From Pseudomonas japonica (GTDB lineage: Bacteria; Pseudomonadota; Gammaproteobacteria; Pseudomonadales; Pseudomonadaceae): a DNA stretch of 64,000 nt. The translations under genes were made by a program, and so were the position numbers. This document shows positions 34,054-45,165 of the stretch, one piece after another; position 1 is the stretch's first letter, and each line of letters starts with the position of its first letter. The stretch lies in assembly GCF_900188455.1 (NCBI RefSeq), contig NZ_FZOL01000005.1:246835-310834 (forward strand), given 5' to 3'. The notes below the pieces were generated by a model. That model was not told the origin of the DNA. It saw only the letters and a list, made by a program, of their open reading frames with translations, and did not search any database.

Positions 34054-34524
34054 ATGAGCGATGCCAACAGTGCCCTGATCACCCGTTTCTACCAGGCTTT
34101 CCAGCGTCTCGATGCCGAGGCCATGGTCGCCTGCTACAGCCCCGATGTCGTCTTCAGCGACCCGGCCTTCGGCACCCTGCGGGGCAAGGATGCCGGGGAT
34201 ATGTGGCGCATGCTCACCAGCCGCGCCAAGGATTTTTCCCTGACCTTCGACAGCGTCCGCGCCGACGAGCGTGGCGGTTCGGCGCACTGGGTGGCGACCT
34301 ACCTGTTCAGCCAGACCGGTCGCACGGTGATCAATGACATTCGCGCCAGCTTCGTCGTGCGCGACGGCCTGATCGTCGAGCACCACGATGTCTTCGACTT
34401 CTGGCGCTGGTCCCGTCAGGCCCTGGGCGCCCCCGGTGTCCTGCTGGGCTGGACGCCGCTGCTGCGGGACAAGGTGCGCCAGCAGGCGTTGAAGGGCTTG
34501 CGCGCGTTCCAGGGCGGACGTTGA
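34054..34524 (+). CDS. SnoaL-like / NTF2-fold protein
   Basis: About 156 residues (start at ATG 34054, or 34042). The pattern ITRFYQAFQRLDAEAMVACY, DVVFSDPAFGTLRGKDAG and VVRDGLIVEHHDVFDFWRW is that of small ketosteroid-isomerase-like proteins. Family members bind small hydrophobic ligands or act as isomerases or hydrolases; no specific function can be assigned here. Confidence 0.85.
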   Translation: MSDANSALITRFYQAFQRLDAEAMVACYSPDVVFSDPAFGTLRGKDAGDMWRMLTSRAKDFSLTFDSVRADERGGSAHWVATYLFSQTGRTVINDIRASFVVRDGLIVEHHDVFDFWRWSRQALGAPGVLLGWTPLLRDKVRQQALKGLRAFQGGR

Positions 34525-34565
34525 GGGGGTAAGCTGTCGTCCTCAGCCGCCGCCAGTCCTCGCCC

Positions 34566-34883
34566 GTGACCGAAGTCCCGCCCCTCGCCAAACCCTGGTA
34601 CGTGTATCTGGTACGCGCCGCCAACGGCTCGTTGTACTGCGGTATCAGCGACAACCCCGAACGGCGTTTCGCCGACCACCAGAAAGGCCGCGGCGCGCGC
34701 TATTTCAGCACCAGCCCGGCGGTGGCGCTGGTGTATGTCGAGGCCTGGCCGGACAAGTCCCAGGCACTGCGTCATGAGCGCCTGATCAAGGCCCTGCGCA
34801 AAAGCGCGAAGGAAGCCCTGGTGGCTTCCTTCGCGGCGCAGCACCTGGTCGACGTCATGGAGTGTTGCAGTTCATCTTCTTGA
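34566..34883 (+). CDS. GIY-YIG nuclease-domain protein, YhbQ-like
   Basis: 105 residues from a GTG start. The GIY-YIG core appears as [18 protein letters not shown] with the [16 protein letters not shown] helix and [17 protein letters not shown], as in E. coli YhbQ. DNA-damage or structure-specific nuclease role is known only for the family. Its last 29 bases overlap, tail to tail, the end of the secreted-protein gene on the opposite strand. Confidence 0.9.
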   Translation: MTEVPPLAKPWYVYLVRAANGSLYCGISDNPERRFADHQKGRGARYFSTSPAVALVYVEAWPDKSQALRHERLIKALRKSAKEALVASFAAQHLVDVMECCSSSS

Positions 34884-35283
34884 AGGCATCCAGGGAAACG
34901 CCCTGGCGCCTCGGTTCGAGAGTGATAGGGTCGGGGATCGGTGATTGGCTCAGTTGGCATTCCAGCTGGAACCTGACGCTGTCGCGCATCTGCTGCGCGT
35001 TCAGCTTGGGGCTGGTCCATTCAGGAGCGCTCTCGTACCGCGCAAGAATTTCCTGAAGGATTCGTTCAGTGTCAGCCGGTCCGTACGTGCATCCCGCGCG
35101 GTCCAGATAAACCTGCAGGCTGTCGTAGGTGCCTTGGGTGAAGTAGCTGGTACCGACCTTTTCCTTACCCCATTCCGCTTTGAGAATGGGTTCGGAGCAA
35201 TCCGGATCGGCGCTGGCGTGTTCCATGGGAAGCACGCCTGCAATCACGCTCAGGGCAATCCATGCCAGGTTCGAGGTCTTCAT
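34855..35283 (-). CDS. Small secreted protein, paralogue of the C-terminal domain of its upstream neighbour
   Basis: 142 residues with a signal peptide (cleavage after HASA, about residue 26). The mature part has four cysteines. It aligns with the last ~125 residues of the larger secreted protein encoded just upstream: both share the pattern T-x5-E(I/L)-x-AR, P-x-W, R-x-QL-x-C and TLEP-x-R, and the spacing between the last three cysteines is nearly the same (43 and 29 residues here, 45 and 29 there). I do not recognise a characterised family. The gene lies 66 bases after its neighbour on the same strand and is probably cotranscribed with it. Confidence 0.8.
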   Translation of the reverse strand: MKTSNLAWIALSVIAGVLPMEHASADPDCSEPILKAEWGKEKVGTSYFTQGTYDSLQVYLDRAGCTYGPADTERILQEILARYESAPEWTSPKLNAQQMRDSVRFQLECQLSQSPIPDPITLEPRRQGVSLDAFKKMNCNTP

Positions 35284-35349
35284 GGGGGATCTCCTGAAGG
35301 GTGGGAATGCACAACACGCCGGCAAGCGGCGCGACCTACGGGCGCAGGC

Positions 35350-36558
35350 TCAGTTGTCGCACTGCCTGGCGCCTGACGCCTGAATGTCGATCAAGGCCCG
35401 GTGGGGTTCCAGCGTCCACGTGGGGGCATAGCGCCGGTAGACGAAATGGCAGGTCAACTGCCGGCGCATGCTCAGAAAATGCTCCACGTTGTAGGCTGAA
35501 GCGCCCTGCCAGGCCGGGTCGCGGTAAAGCCGGGCGACCAGTTCGTTGAAGAAGTTGTTGGTCTGATCCTCCCTGACTTCCCGCCCGCAGGCACTGGGCA
35601 CCACGACGAGACTCTTCTTGCCGGGGAAGCCCGGAAGGTCCTCGAAACGCGCACTGTCGAAGTACGTTTTGCACGTATTGGGCCCGGTGGTGGGCTGGAT
35701 GGCCTGGTCCGCGGTGTTGTAGACGAAGGCCGCATCGGCGTTCATGGTCTGCGGCAGGTCAAGCCTGACCAGCGGCAGGTAGCGCTTGGTCGCCAGCCAC
35801 CACTCGATCTGGTTCGCCCTGGCGTTTTCCAGCCCCGACGTGGCGGAGGAGGGCGGCATCGTATAGAAGGTGCTCTCCACGGGTGGGTCGAATGGCGGGT
35901 TGTTCTGCCAGGTGGCGATGCGCAGTTCGTTCTGCATGGGGAACAAGGTCGCCCCGGCGAGATTGCGTGCCTCGATGCTGGCCATGAAGGCGGGGCCGGC
36001 GAACGCATCGCGTCGGTCACGCACGTCGAATCCGCACAGGTCGACGTGGTTCGTCGCGCTGCTGCCGAATCTCCTGACCCAGGCCTGTGCGGTCCTTACA
36101 TCCATCAGGTCGCAGTAGTTCTCCACCGTCGCGCTGGCCGTGTGATCCGTGCAGCCGCGCTCTGCGCGATTGTCCGTGCCGGCATCGTGGGGGAAGGAAC
36201 AGAGGACTTCGTAGGGTCGGTTGGGGCTTGGGTTGGCGAACGCGGGGTAGAGGGTGAAGCCATTGTTGCGGCCGTAGACCAGGCGCGGAAACTTTGCGTC
36301 CCGGCGCAGGTAGGACGCCGAGATGCCACCGTTGGCAATGTTCTTTTGTGTCGGCACCCAGAACTGCGGAGTCGCGGTGGCCCGCACAATCACCCCGGCG
36401 CAGAGAACCGCGGGTTTCGACTGGCCGCCGCAATCCCGGGTGAGATTGCGATAGCGCTCATTCAGCGATCTTGCCGTGTCCTCCCCCGGGCCGGCGAGGG
36501 CGGCGCCTGTTGCCAGGGCCAGCAGCAGGCAGCCCGACACGGTGAGCAGCGTCTTCAT
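35350..36558 (-). CDS. Secreted cysteine-rich protein, tentatively halovibrin (HvnA)-like
   Basis: 402 residues with a clear signal peptide (MKTLLTVSGCLLLALATG, cleavage after ALA). The mature protein has about ten cysteines and reads like an exported enzyme or toxin: KPAVLCAGVIVRATATPQFW, RNNGFTLYPAF, VLCSFPHDAGTDNRAERGC, HVDLCGFDV. The overall pattern resembles proteins annotated in Pseudomonas as halovibrin HvnA; the Vibrio halovibrins are secreted NAD-glycohydrolases. That link is from memory and unverified. The last ~125 residues form a domain also found alone in the next gene. Confidence 0.6.
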   Translation of the reverse strand: MKTLLTVSGCLLLALATGAALAGPGEDTARSLNERYRNLTRDCGGQSKPAVLCAGVIVRATATPQFWVPTQKNIANGGISASYLRRDAKFPRLVYGRNNGFTLYPAFANPSPNRPYEVLCSFPHDAGTDNRAERGCTDHTASATVENYCDLMDVRTAQAWVRRFGSSATNHVDLCGFDVRDRRDAFAGPAFMASIEARNLAGATLFPMQNELRIATWQNNPPFDPPVESTFYTMPPSSATSGLENARANQIEWWLATKRYLPLVRLDLPQTMNADAAFVYNTADQAIQPTTGPNTCKTYFDSARFEDLPGFPGKKSLVVVPSACGREVREDQTNNFFNELVARLYRDPAWQGASAYNVEHFLSMRRQLTCHFVYRRYAPTWTLEPHRALIDIQASGARQCDN

Positions 36559-36662
36559 GTCATGCACCTTCAGTGCGTGAGAGACGTGCTCAGGCTAGCC
36601 AGTGGGGCAAGGACGTCGCTACTGACAAAAATGCCAGTTCGGATCAACGGCTTGCCCGCGGC

Positions 36663-37670
36663 TCAGTCCTTGCGCCGCTTCAACTGGTCGGCGAGCTGGG
36701 TCGGCAGGCCCTTGATGGTCAGGGTTCCGGCTTCCTCGTCGTATTCGATCTTCGAGCCGAGCAGGTGCGCCTCGAAGCTGATCGACAGGCCCTCGGCGCG
36801 CCCGGTGAAGCGGCGGAATTGATTGAGGGTGCGCTTGTCCGCGGGGATTTCCGGCGACAGGCCGTAGTCCTTGTTGCGGATATGGTCGTAGAACGCCTTG
36901 GGCCGGTCTTCGTCGATCAGGCCCGACAGTTCTTCGAGGGTTACCGGTTCGCCGGCGCGGGTCTGGCTGGTGGCGTAGTCGACCAGGGTCTGGGTCTTCT
37001 CGCGGGCGGCTTCCTCGGGCAGGTCCTCGCTTTCCACGAAGTCGCTGAAGGCCTTGAGCAGGGTGCGGGTTTCCCCCGGACCGTCGACCCCCTCCTGGCA
37101 GCCGATGAAGTCACGGAAGTAGTCCGAGACCTTCTTGCCGTTCTTGCCTTTGATGAAAGAGATGTACTGCTTCGAGTTCTGGTTGTTGCGCCATTCGGAA
37201 ATGTTGATCCGGGCAGCCAGGTGCAACTGGCTGAGATCGAGGTGACGCGACGGGGTGACATCCAGCTCGGCGTTCACCGCCACGCCTTCACTGTGATGCA
37301 GCAGGGCGATGGCCAGGTAGTCCGTCATACCTTGCTGGTAGTGGGCGAACAGTACGTGGCCGCCCACCGACAGGTTCGACTCTTCCATCAGTTTCTGCAG
37401 ATGTTCAACCGCCACCCGGCTGAACTCGGTGAAGGTCTTTTCGCTGTCCAGGTATTCCTTCAGCCAGCCGCTGAACGGGTGGGCGCCGGACTCGGCGTGG
37501 AAGAAACCCCAGGCTTTGCCCTGCTTGGCGTTATAGCTGTCGTTGAGGTCGGCCAGGAGGTTTTCGATGGCGGTCGACTCGCTCAGTTCGGAATCGCGCG
37601 CGTGCAGTACCGCGGGGCTGCCATCGGGTTTCTTGTCGATCAGGTGGACGATGCAATGACGGATCGGCAT
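36663..37670 (-). CDS. ndpA: Nucleoid-associated protein NdpA (YejK)
   Basis: 335-residue nucleoid-associated protein of the YejK/37-kDa family, abundant and bound to chromosomal DNA, exact function unknown. [17 protein letters not shown] at the N-terminus, [15 protein letters not shown], and the C-terminal [17 protein letters not shown] are typical. It is divergent from a HU-family gene across a 410-bp gap, so two nucleoid protein genes share one control region. Confidence 0.95.
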   Translation of the reverse strand: MPIRHCIVHLIDKKPDGSPAVLHARDSELSESTAIENLLADLNDSYNAKQGKAWGFFHAESGAHPFSGWLKEYLDSEKTFTEFSRVAVEHLQKLMEESNLSVGGHVLFAHYQQGMTDYLAIALLHHSEGVAVNAELDVTPSRHLDLSQLHLAARINISEWRNNQNSKQYISFIKGKNGKKVSDYFRDFIGCQEGVDGPGETRTLLKAFSDFVESEDLPEEAAREKTQTLVDYATSQTRAGEPVTLEELSGLIDEDRPKAFYDHIRNKDYGLSPEIPADKRTLNQFRRFTGRAEGLSISFEAHLLGSKIEYDEEAGTLTIKGLPTQLADQLKRRKD

Positions 37671-38080
37671 GGAATTCTCGGCTCAATGAAGGTGTGGCGC
37701 GGGGCGTGGCAAAGTTGCCAAGTGTAACCCAGCTGGAGGGCTGGACGGGGTTCAGCTGCGGCTGCGGGGCTGGCCTGTTCGTTTTTCGTTCTGTTTTTTG
37801 CGATATTTTGTGTAAACCCCCGAAAAACCTGAAGATTTGCGCCGGGCGAGGCGGATATTTATCTATTCCTGTGGTAGTTTTGCCCGGTCTTGCGCCCCCT
37901 GTGAGGCGCAGTGCTGGCAGACCGCTGGCGTCACGTCGAACCAATCGCATTTTTAGGTATCTACATACGCGATTGGCAAAAAGGATGTATCCCGGCCACC
38001 GCCGATTCGCGGCGCCGGCATCGATGGCTGACGCGGCACTCTGCAAACCCACTGAATTTGATTAGGGAAGGAACACCACC
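37671..38080. other. 410-bp divergent intergenic region between ndpA and the HU gene
   Basis: No convincing coding sequence. An AT-richer core (about 37790-37880) contains several T-tracts. A dyad with 8-bp arms CCAATCGC (37941-37948) and GCGATTGG (37969-37976) lies 105 bases upstream of the HU gene. Promoters for both genes must lie here, but I could not assign -35/-10 pairs with confidence. Confidence 0.5.
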
Positions 38081-38362
38081 ATGGCATTGACCAAAGACCA
38101 ACTGATCGCCGATATCGCTGAAGCTATCGACGCGCCGAAAACCACCGCGCGTAACGCTCTGGAGCAACTGGGCCAGATCGTTGCCGATCAACTGGAAAAC
38201 GGCAGTGAAATCACCCTGCCAGGCATTGGCAAGCTGAAAATCACCGAGCGTCCTGCCCGTACCGGCCGCAACCCTTCGACTGGCGCCGCCATCGAAATCG
38301 CTGCCAAGAAAGTCGTCAAGTTCGTACCAGCCAAAGTGCTGACCGACGCAGTCAACAAGTAA
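38081..38362 (+). CDS. HU-family DNA-binding protein, HupN-type
   Basis: Histone-like DNA-bending protein, 93 residues. MALTKDQLIADIAEAIDAPK and the beta-arm GKLKITERPARTGRNPSTG are diagnostic (the RPARTGRNP tip inserts into the minor groove). The divergent position beside ndpA resembles hupN of P. putida, which is why I use that name tentatively. A good ribosome binding site precedes ATG, and a strong terminator follows. Confidence 0.94.
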   Translation: MALTKDQLIADIAEAIDAPKTTARNALEQLGQIVADQLENGSEITLPGIGKLKITERPARTGRNPSTGAAIEIAAKKVVKFVPAKVLTDAVNK

Positions 38363-38377
38363 TTTGTAGAGCGCTCG

Positions 38378-38416
38378 AAAAAAACCGCGTCGGGTGCGAG
38401 CCCGACGCGGTTTTTT
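38378..38416. terminator. Bidirectional terminator between the HU gene and rlmF
   Basis: A-run, then arms CCGCGTCGGG / CCCGACGCGG around TGCGAG, then six T. It serves the HU gene on plus and rlmF on minus, which converge here. Confidence 0.92.
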
Positions 38417-38429
38417 AATGCCTGCCGTT

Positions 38430-39380
38430 TCATTTGAAACGCTGTTGGCACCACTGCTGACGCGCCGCTGCATCCTGGAAGGTCCAGGCCACCAGGCGGC
38501 TCTGTTTCTGCCCCTGACCCATCTCCAGCACCCGTTGCTCGACCGCACCGGCCTTCTTCAGCGCCGCCTCGATGCCGGGCAGGTTGGAGGCTTTCGAGAC
38601 CAGGCTGCTGAACCACAGCACCTGCTGGCCAAGGGCCTTGCTCTCCTGCACCAGTTGGGTAACGAAGCGGATCTCGCCGCCGTCGCACCACAGCTCGTTG
38701 TTCTGCCCGCCAAAGTTCAGCACCGGCAGCTTGCGCTTCGGATCCGCCTTGCCCAGGGCGCGCCATTTACGCTGGCTGCCGCGGGTGGCTTCCTCGCGCG
38801 AGGCGTGGAAGGGTGGGTTGCACAGGGTCAGGTCGAAGCGTTCCTCGGCACTCAATAGGCCGCTGAGGATGTGCTTGCGATTGCCCTGCTGGCGCAGGTC
38901 GATGAACTTGCCCAGACCGTTGGCCTGGACAATGGCCTTGGCCGAGGCGAGAGCGATCGGGTCGATGTCCGAGCCGACGAAACGCCAGCGGTAATCGGCA
39001 TTGCCCAGCAGCGGGTAGATGCAGTTGGCGCCGACACCGATATCCAGGGCCTGGACCTGGGCACCGCGGGCAATCTCACCAGCGTTGTCCTCGGCCAGCA
39101 GGTCGGCCAGGGTGTGCAGGTAGTCGGCACGCCCGGGGATCGGTGGGCACAGGTAGTCGGCGGGGATGTCCCAGAACTGGATGCCGTACTGGGCCTTGAG
39201 CAGTGCGCGATTGAACACCCGCACCGCTTCGGGGTCGGCGAAGTCGATGCTCGGCTTGCCGTAGGGATTGGTGATGGTGAAGCGTGCGAGCTCCGGGCAG
39301 CTCTTGATCAGTTGCGGGAAGTCGTAGCGACCCTGGTGGCGGTTGCGCGGGTGCAGCGTGGGTTTGTCGGGTTTGCTCAT
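38430..39380 (-). CDS. rlmF: 23S rRNA (adenine-1618-N6)-methyltransferase RlmF
   Basis: Methylates A1618 of 23S rRNA (YbiN family). 316 residues; SAM-binding [16 protein letters not shown] and the N6-adenine methyltransferase motif NPPF (about residue 188). N-terminus [20 protein letters not shown] is typical. A perfect palindrome lies 14 bases upstream of the start codon. Confidence 0.94.
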   Translation of the reverse strand: MSKPDKPTLHPRNRHQGRYDFPQLIKSCPELARFTITNPYGKPSIDFADPEAVRVFNRALLKAQYGIQFWDIPADYLCPPIPGRADYLHTLADLLAEDNAGEIARGAQVQALDIGVGANCIYPLLGNADYRWRFVGSDIDPIALASAKAIVQANGLGKFIDLRQQGNRKHILSGLLSAEERFDLTLCNPPFHASREEATRGSQRKWRALGKADPKRKLPVLNFGGQNNELWCDGGEIRFVTQLVQESKALGQQVLWFSSLVSKASNLPGIEAALKKAGAVEQRVLEMGQGQKQSRLVAWTFQDAAARQQWCQQRFK

Positions 39381-39393
39381 GGTCGTAAATGCC

Positions 39394-39415
39394 AAGAGCG
39401 GGCAAGCCCGCTCTT
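39394..39415. repeat. Perfect palindrome in the rlmF leader
   Basis: Ten-base arms AAGAGCGGGC / GCCCGCTCTT around AA. It resembles a single REP-type stem and ends 14 bases before the rlmF ATG, where a ribosome binding site would be expected close by. Confidence 0.8.
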
Positions 39416-39452
39416 CTGGAGTACCGCATGATTCGTTGATCTGGCGCTCATC

Positions 39453-39584
39453 TGTAGGCGCTGGCTTGTCGGAGTGCCGAACCACTGCGAAGGACCGCAA
39501 AGCGGTCCCAGGCTTCAGTGCTATCGGGGGACCGCTGCGCGGTCCTTCGCAGTGGTTCGGCACTCCGACAAGCCAGCTCCTACA
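39453..39584. repeat. Long REP inverted repeat between rlmF and valS
   Basis: Arms of about 58 bases (39453-39510 and 39527-39584) with few mismatches, containing the nested stem GGACCGCAAAGCGGTCC. Outer ends read TGTAGGCGCTGGCTTGTCGG, related to the TAGGAGC-type Pseudomonas REP. Confidence 0.88.
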
Positions 39585-39598
39585 GGGACCGCGTCGTT

Positions 39599-42445
39599 TT
39601 ACAGGGCGGCGATGCGTGCGTGCTGCTCGGTGAAGTTGGCCAGGGCCTGTTCCGCCTCGGCCAGCTTGGCGCGTTCCTTGTCGATCACCGCGGGCGGTGC
39701 CTTGTCGACGAAGGCGGCGTTGGACAGCTTGCCGCCAACGCGCTGGACCTCGCCCTGCAGGCGCTGGATCTCCTTGCTCAGGCGCGCCAGTTCGGCGTCC
39801 TTGTCGATCAGGCCGGCCATCGGCACCAGCACCTGCAGGTCGCCCACCAGCGCGGTGGCGCTGAGCGGGGCTTCGTCCTGCTCGCCGAGCACGGTGAACG
39901 ATTCGATCTTCGCCAGCTTCTTGAGCAGCGCTTCGTTCTCGACGAGGCGACGCTGGTCTTCGGCGGTGGCGTTCTTGAGGAACAGCTGCAGCGGTTTGCC
40001 CGGGCCGATGTTCATCTCGGCGCGGATGTTACGCACGCCCAGCATCAGCTCCTTGACCCACTCGATGTCGCTTTCGGCGGCGCTGTCGATGCGGCTCTCG
40101 TTCGCTTCAGGCCATGGCTGCAGCATGATGGTCTTGCCGTCGATGCCGGCCAGCGGCGCCAGGCGCTGCCAGATTTCCTCGGTGATGAACGGCATGAACG
40201 GATGAGCCAGGCGCAGCGCCACTTCCAGCACGCGGACCAGGGTGCGACGGGTGCCGCGGGCGCGCTCGACCGGGGCGTTCTCGTCCCACAGGACCGGTTT
40301 GGACAGCTCCAGGTACCAGTCGCAGTACTGGTTCCAGATGAACTCGTACAGGGCCTGGGCGGCCAGGTCGAAGCGGAACTGCTCCAGCTGACGGGTCACT
40401 TCGGCTTCGGTGCGCTGCAGTTGCGAGATGATCCAGCGGTCGGCCAGCGACAGCTCGAAGGCTTCGCCGTTCTGGCCGCAATCCTCGCCCTTGTCCAGCA
40501 CGTAGCGGGCGGCGTTCCAGATCTTGTTGCAGAAGTTGCGGTAGCCCTCGACGCGGCCCATGTCGAACTTGATGTCGCGACCGGTGGAGGCCAGCGAGCA
40601 GAAGGTGAAGCGCAGGGCGTCGGTGCCGTAGCTGGCGATGCCTTCGGGGAACTCGGCCTTGGTCTGCTTGGCGATCTTCTCGGCGAGCTTGGGCTGCATC
40701 ATGCCGCTGGTGCGCTTTTCCAGCAGGGCGTCGAGGGTGATGCCGTCGACGATGTCCAGCGGGTCGAGGACGTTGCCCTTGGACTTGGACATCTTCTGGC
40801 CCTGGCCGTCGCGGACCAGGCCATGGACGTAGACGGTCTTGAACGGTACCTGCGGGGTGCCGTCCTCGTTCTTCACCAGGTGCATGGTCAGCATGATCAT
40901 CCGGGCGACCCAGAAGAAGATGATGTCGAAGCCGGTGACCAGTACGTCGGTGGAGTGGAAGGTCTTGAGGAATTCGGTCTGCTGCGGCCAGCCGAGGGTG
41001 GAGAAGGTCCACAGGCCGGAGCTGAACCAGGTGTCGAGGACGTCGTTGTCCTGGTTCAGGACCACGTCGGCGCCAAGGTTGTGCTTGGCCCGTACTTCTT
41101 CCTCGCTGCGGCCGACGTAGACCTTGCCGGACTCGTCGTACCAGGCTGGAATGCGGTGGCCCCACCACAGCTGGCGGCTGATGCACCAGTCCTGGATGTC
41201 GCGCATCCAGGAGAAGTACATGTTCTCGTACTGTTTCGGCACGAACTGGATGCGGCCGTCTTCCACGGCGGCGATCGCGGGCTCGGCCAGCGGCTTGGTG
41301 GAGACGTACCACTGGTCGGTCAGCCACGGCTCGATGACGGTGCCGGAGCGGTCGCCCTTCGGCACTTTCAGGGCGTGGTCGTCGACGCTGACCAGAAGGC
41401 CCAGGGCGTCGAAGTCGGCGACGATCTGCTTGCGCGCGACGAAACGGTCGAGACCGGCGTACTGCGCCGGCAGGCTGCCGTCGATGGATTCGTTGACGCT
41501 GCCGTCGAGGTTGAACACCTGGGCGGCCGGGAGGATCGCCGCGTTCTTGTCGAAGATGTTCAGCAGCGGCAGGTTGTGGCGCTTGCCGACTTCGTAGTCG
41601 TTGAAGTCATGGGCCGGGGTGATCTTCACGCAGCCGGTACCGAACTCCGGATCGCAGTAGTCGTCGGCAATGATCGGGATACGACGGCCGATCAGCGGCA
41701 GTTCGACGAACTTGCCGATCAGTGCCTGGTAGCGCTCGTCGTTCGGGTTCACCGCCACGGCGACGTCGCCGAGCATGGTTTCCGGACGGGTGGTGGCGAC
41801 CACCAGGTGATCCTTGCCCTCGGCTGTTTTCGCGCCGTCGGCCAGCGGGTAGCGCAGGTTCCACAGGTGGCCTTTCTCGTCGTGGTTTTCCACTTCGAGG
41901 TCGGAGATTGCCGTGTGCAGCTTGGTGTCCCAGTTGACCAGGCGCTTGCCGCGGTAGATCAGGCCGTCTTCATGCAGGCGCACGAAGGCTTCCTTGACCG
42001 CTTCGGAGAGACCGTCGTCCATGGTGAAGCGTTCGCGGCTCCAGTCCACCGACGAGCCCAGGCGGCGGATCTGCCGGCTGATGTTGCCGCCGGACTGTTC
42101 CTTCCACTCCCAGACTTTTTCGAGGAATTTTTCCCGGCCCAGATCGTGACGGTTCTGGCCCTTGGCTTCGAGCTGGCGCTCCACCAGCATCTGCGTGGCG
42201 ATACCGGCGTGGTCGGTGCCCGGCTGCCACAGGGTGTTGCGACCTTGCATGCGGCGGAAACGGATCAGGGCATCCATGATCGCGTTGTTGAAGCCGTGGC
42301 CCATGTGCAGGCTGCCGGTGACGTTCGGCGGCGGGATCATGATGGTGTACGACTCGCCCGCGCCTTGCGGGGCGAAGTAATTCTCGGACTCCCAGGTGTT
42401 GTACCAGGAAGTTTCGATGGCGTGCGGCTGGTAGGTCTTATCCAT
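39599..42445 (-). CDS. valS: Valine--tRNA ligase
   Basis: Class I aminoacyl-tRNA synthetase, 948 residues. HIGH-type motif [12 protein letters not shown] near residue 50 and KMSKSKGN near residue 552, with the CP1 editing domain between them and a C-terminal coiled coil ([20 protein letters not shown]). ATG 42445 gives [15 protein letters not shown], the normal Pseudomonas N-terminus; the frame is open further upstream but the extension is not conserved-looking. Confidence 0.98.
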   Translation of the reverse strand: MDKTYQPHAIETSWYNTWESENYFAPQGAGESYTIMIPPPNVTGSLHMGHGFNNAIMDALIRFRRMQGRNTLWQPGTDHAGIATQMLVERQLEAKGQNRHDLGREKFLEKVWEWKEQSGGNISRQIRRLGSSVDWSRERFTMDDGLSEAVKEAFVRLHEDGLIYRGKRLVNWDTKLHTAISDLEVENHDEKGHLWNLRYPLADGAKTAEGKDHLVVATTRPETMLGDVAVAVNPNDERYQALIGKFVELPLIGRRIPIIADDYCDPEFGTGCVKITPAHDFNDYEVGKRHNLPLLNIFDKNAAILPAAQVFNLDGSVNESIDGSLPAQYAGLDRFVARKQIVADFDALGLLVSVDDHALKVPKGDRSGTVIEPWLTDQWYVSTKPLAEPAIAAVEDGRIQFVPKQYENMYFSWMRDIQDWCISRQLWWGHRIPAWYDESGKVYVGRSEEEVRAKHNLGADVVLNQDNDVLDTWFSSGLWTFSTLGWPQQTEFLKTFHSTDVLVTGFDIIFFWVARMIMLTMHLVKNEDGTPQVPFKTVYVHGLVRDGQGQKMSKSKGNVLDPLDIVDGITLDALLEKRTSGMMQPKLAEKIAKQTKAEFPEGIASYGTDALRFTFCSLASTGRDIKFDMGRVEGYRNFCNKIWNAARYVLDKGEDCGQNGEAFELSLADRWIISQLQRTEAEVTRQLEQFRFDLAAQALYEFIWNQYCDWYLELSKPVLWDENAPVERARGTRRTLVRVLEVALRLAHPFMPFITEEIWQRLAPLAGIDGKTIMLQPWPEANESRIDSAAESDIEWVKELMLGVRNIRAEMNIGPGKPLQLFLKNATAEDQRRLVENEALLKKLAKIESFTVLGEQDEAPLSATALVGDLQVLVPMAGLIDKDAELARLSKEIQRLQGEVQRVGGKLSNAAFVDKAPPAVIDKERAKLAEAEQALANFTEQHARIAAL

Positions 42446-42558
42446 GCGCGGGGGGACCCTATGGCATTTATTCGGGAAAGCCGGGAAGTATAACGGAGGC
42501 GGGGGTTCGAGGCGACACACAGGGGAGGGCTTGATGCTGTTCGGCTTTCATGCCGAAT

Positions 42559-42666
42559 CCCCGTAGGAGCGTGGCTCGCCCGCGAAGGACCGCAAGGCGG
42601 TCCCAATTGCGCTGTCATCGGGGACCGCCTTGCGGTCCTTCGCGGGCGAGCCACGCTCCTACGGGG
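42559..42666. repeat. REPIN: perfect 46-bp inverted repeat between a holC-linked gene and valS
   Basis: Arms 42559-42604 and 42621-42666 are exact reverse complements, separated by 16 bases. Each arm starts CCCCGTAGGAGCGTGGCTCG and ends with the nested stem GGACCGCAAGGCGGTCC. It ends ten bases before the stop of the upstream minus-strand gene. Confidence 0.93.
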
Positions 42667-42676
42667 GGAGGGCAGA

Positions 42677-43042
42677 TCAGGAAGACTGGTTGAGCAGGCG
42701 TTCGAGGCGGGCATCCAGGCGCCGCTTGATCTCGTTCTCGATATGCGGGGCGAAGTCGTCGATCACGTCCTGCATGATCAGTTGCGCGGCGGCACGCAGC
42801 TCGGCGTCCAGGTGCAGCAGGGTGTCCTGGCGACGGGCTTGTGGATCGGCTTCTGCCACCGGCGCGGCGGCAGGGGCAGGCGGCGCCAGGTCTTCGGCCG
42901 GTTCGAGCAGCAGCGGGATCTGTTCTTCCACGGTTTCGGTCAGCAGAGGCGGTTGCAGGGTTTCATCGCCCAACAACTGGCGGATCGACTCCAGGTCGTC
43001 CAGCAGATGGGCGGATTGCGGCAGGGGCGGGTGTTTGTCCAT
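42677..43042 (-). CDS. Conserved hypothetical protein between holC and valS
   Basis: 121 residues, acidic in the N-terminal half with a Pro/Ala linker (DLAPPAPAAAPVAEADP, about residues 50-66), then an amphipathic helix-rich end (LLHLDAELRAAAQLIMQDVI, later EIKRRLDARLERLL). No signal peptide or membrane segment. It begins five bases after holC and probably shares its transcript. Function not recognised; a link to the replisome or to valS is only positional. Confidence 0.82.
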   Translation of the reverse strand: MDKHPPLPQSAHLLDDLESIRQLLGDETLQPPLLTETVEEQIPLLLEPAEDLAPPAPAAAPVAEADPQARRQDTLLHLDAELRAAAQLIMQDVIDDFAPHIENEIKRRLDARLERLLNQSS

Positions 43043-43047
43043 CGTCG

Positions 43048-43476
43048 TCAGAATCGCTGTAAGCGGTGATCTTGCAGAGCATAGCCCTGTTCGCGGTAGA
43101 AGCGGAAACTCTCTCGGGTCGCCTGGCGGATCGCTGGCTCCTCGACCACGATCTCGGCGATGCGGGCGAAGCGCGCGGCGAACGGCGGGACCTTGAGGTC
43201 GAGGTTGACCAGCAGGTCCTGATGGCTGCCGGGATCGTCACCGACGCCCAGGGCAACCGCCGCCGCGGCATCTTCCTCGGCATGGCTGTGGGGCACGAAG
43301 GCTTCAGCCTTGAACGCCCAGAGACGGGCATCCAGCTCATCGCGCTGGGCGGCGTCGCTGCAGTTCAGGTAGACCCGATGGCCGAGGCGCCAGGCCTTCT
43401 CGCAGAGTTTGCAGGCGAAGTCCAGGCGCGCGCTGGGCGAGGGGCTGGGCAGGATATAGAAGTCGACTTTGCTCAT
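43048..43476 (-). CDS. holC: DNA polymerase III chi subunit HolC
   Basis: Clamp-loader accessory subunit that binds SSB and psi. 142 residues; MSKVDFYILPSPSPSARLDF and the conserved LCEKAWRLGHRVYLNCSD and HRLQRF end. It lies between pepA and valS, as in E. coli (pepA-holC-valS). Confidence 0.95.
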   Translation of the reverse strand: MSKVDFYILPSPSPSARLDFACKLCEKAWRLGHRVYLNCSDAAQRDELDARLWAFKAEAFVPHSHAEEDAAAAVALGVGDDPGSHQDLLVNLDLKVPPFAARFARIAEIVVEEPAIRQATRESFRFYREQGYALQDHRLQRF

Positions 43477-43518
43477 GGCGCAGGCGCCGACCGGTCACGG
43501 GACCGGCCGGCTTCCGGA

Positions 43519-45027
<1,509 letters not shown>

Positions 45028-45165
45028 TCAACTGTCAGTGCGCGCTGGTCGGTGCGAGCGCTCGAAGCGTCCTGGTCGCGTGTGCCGGGCCAGGCGCAAA
45101 GCCGCCAGTGTGAGCCCGGTGCGGCGCCGCTGACAACCCCGTTTTCAAGCATTGCGCGCTGCGCA

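Noticed and set aside
37694..38065. A 123-codon frame upstream of the HU gene
   Set aside because: Lies in the promoter region, changes composition along its length, no ribosome binding site or recognisable motif.
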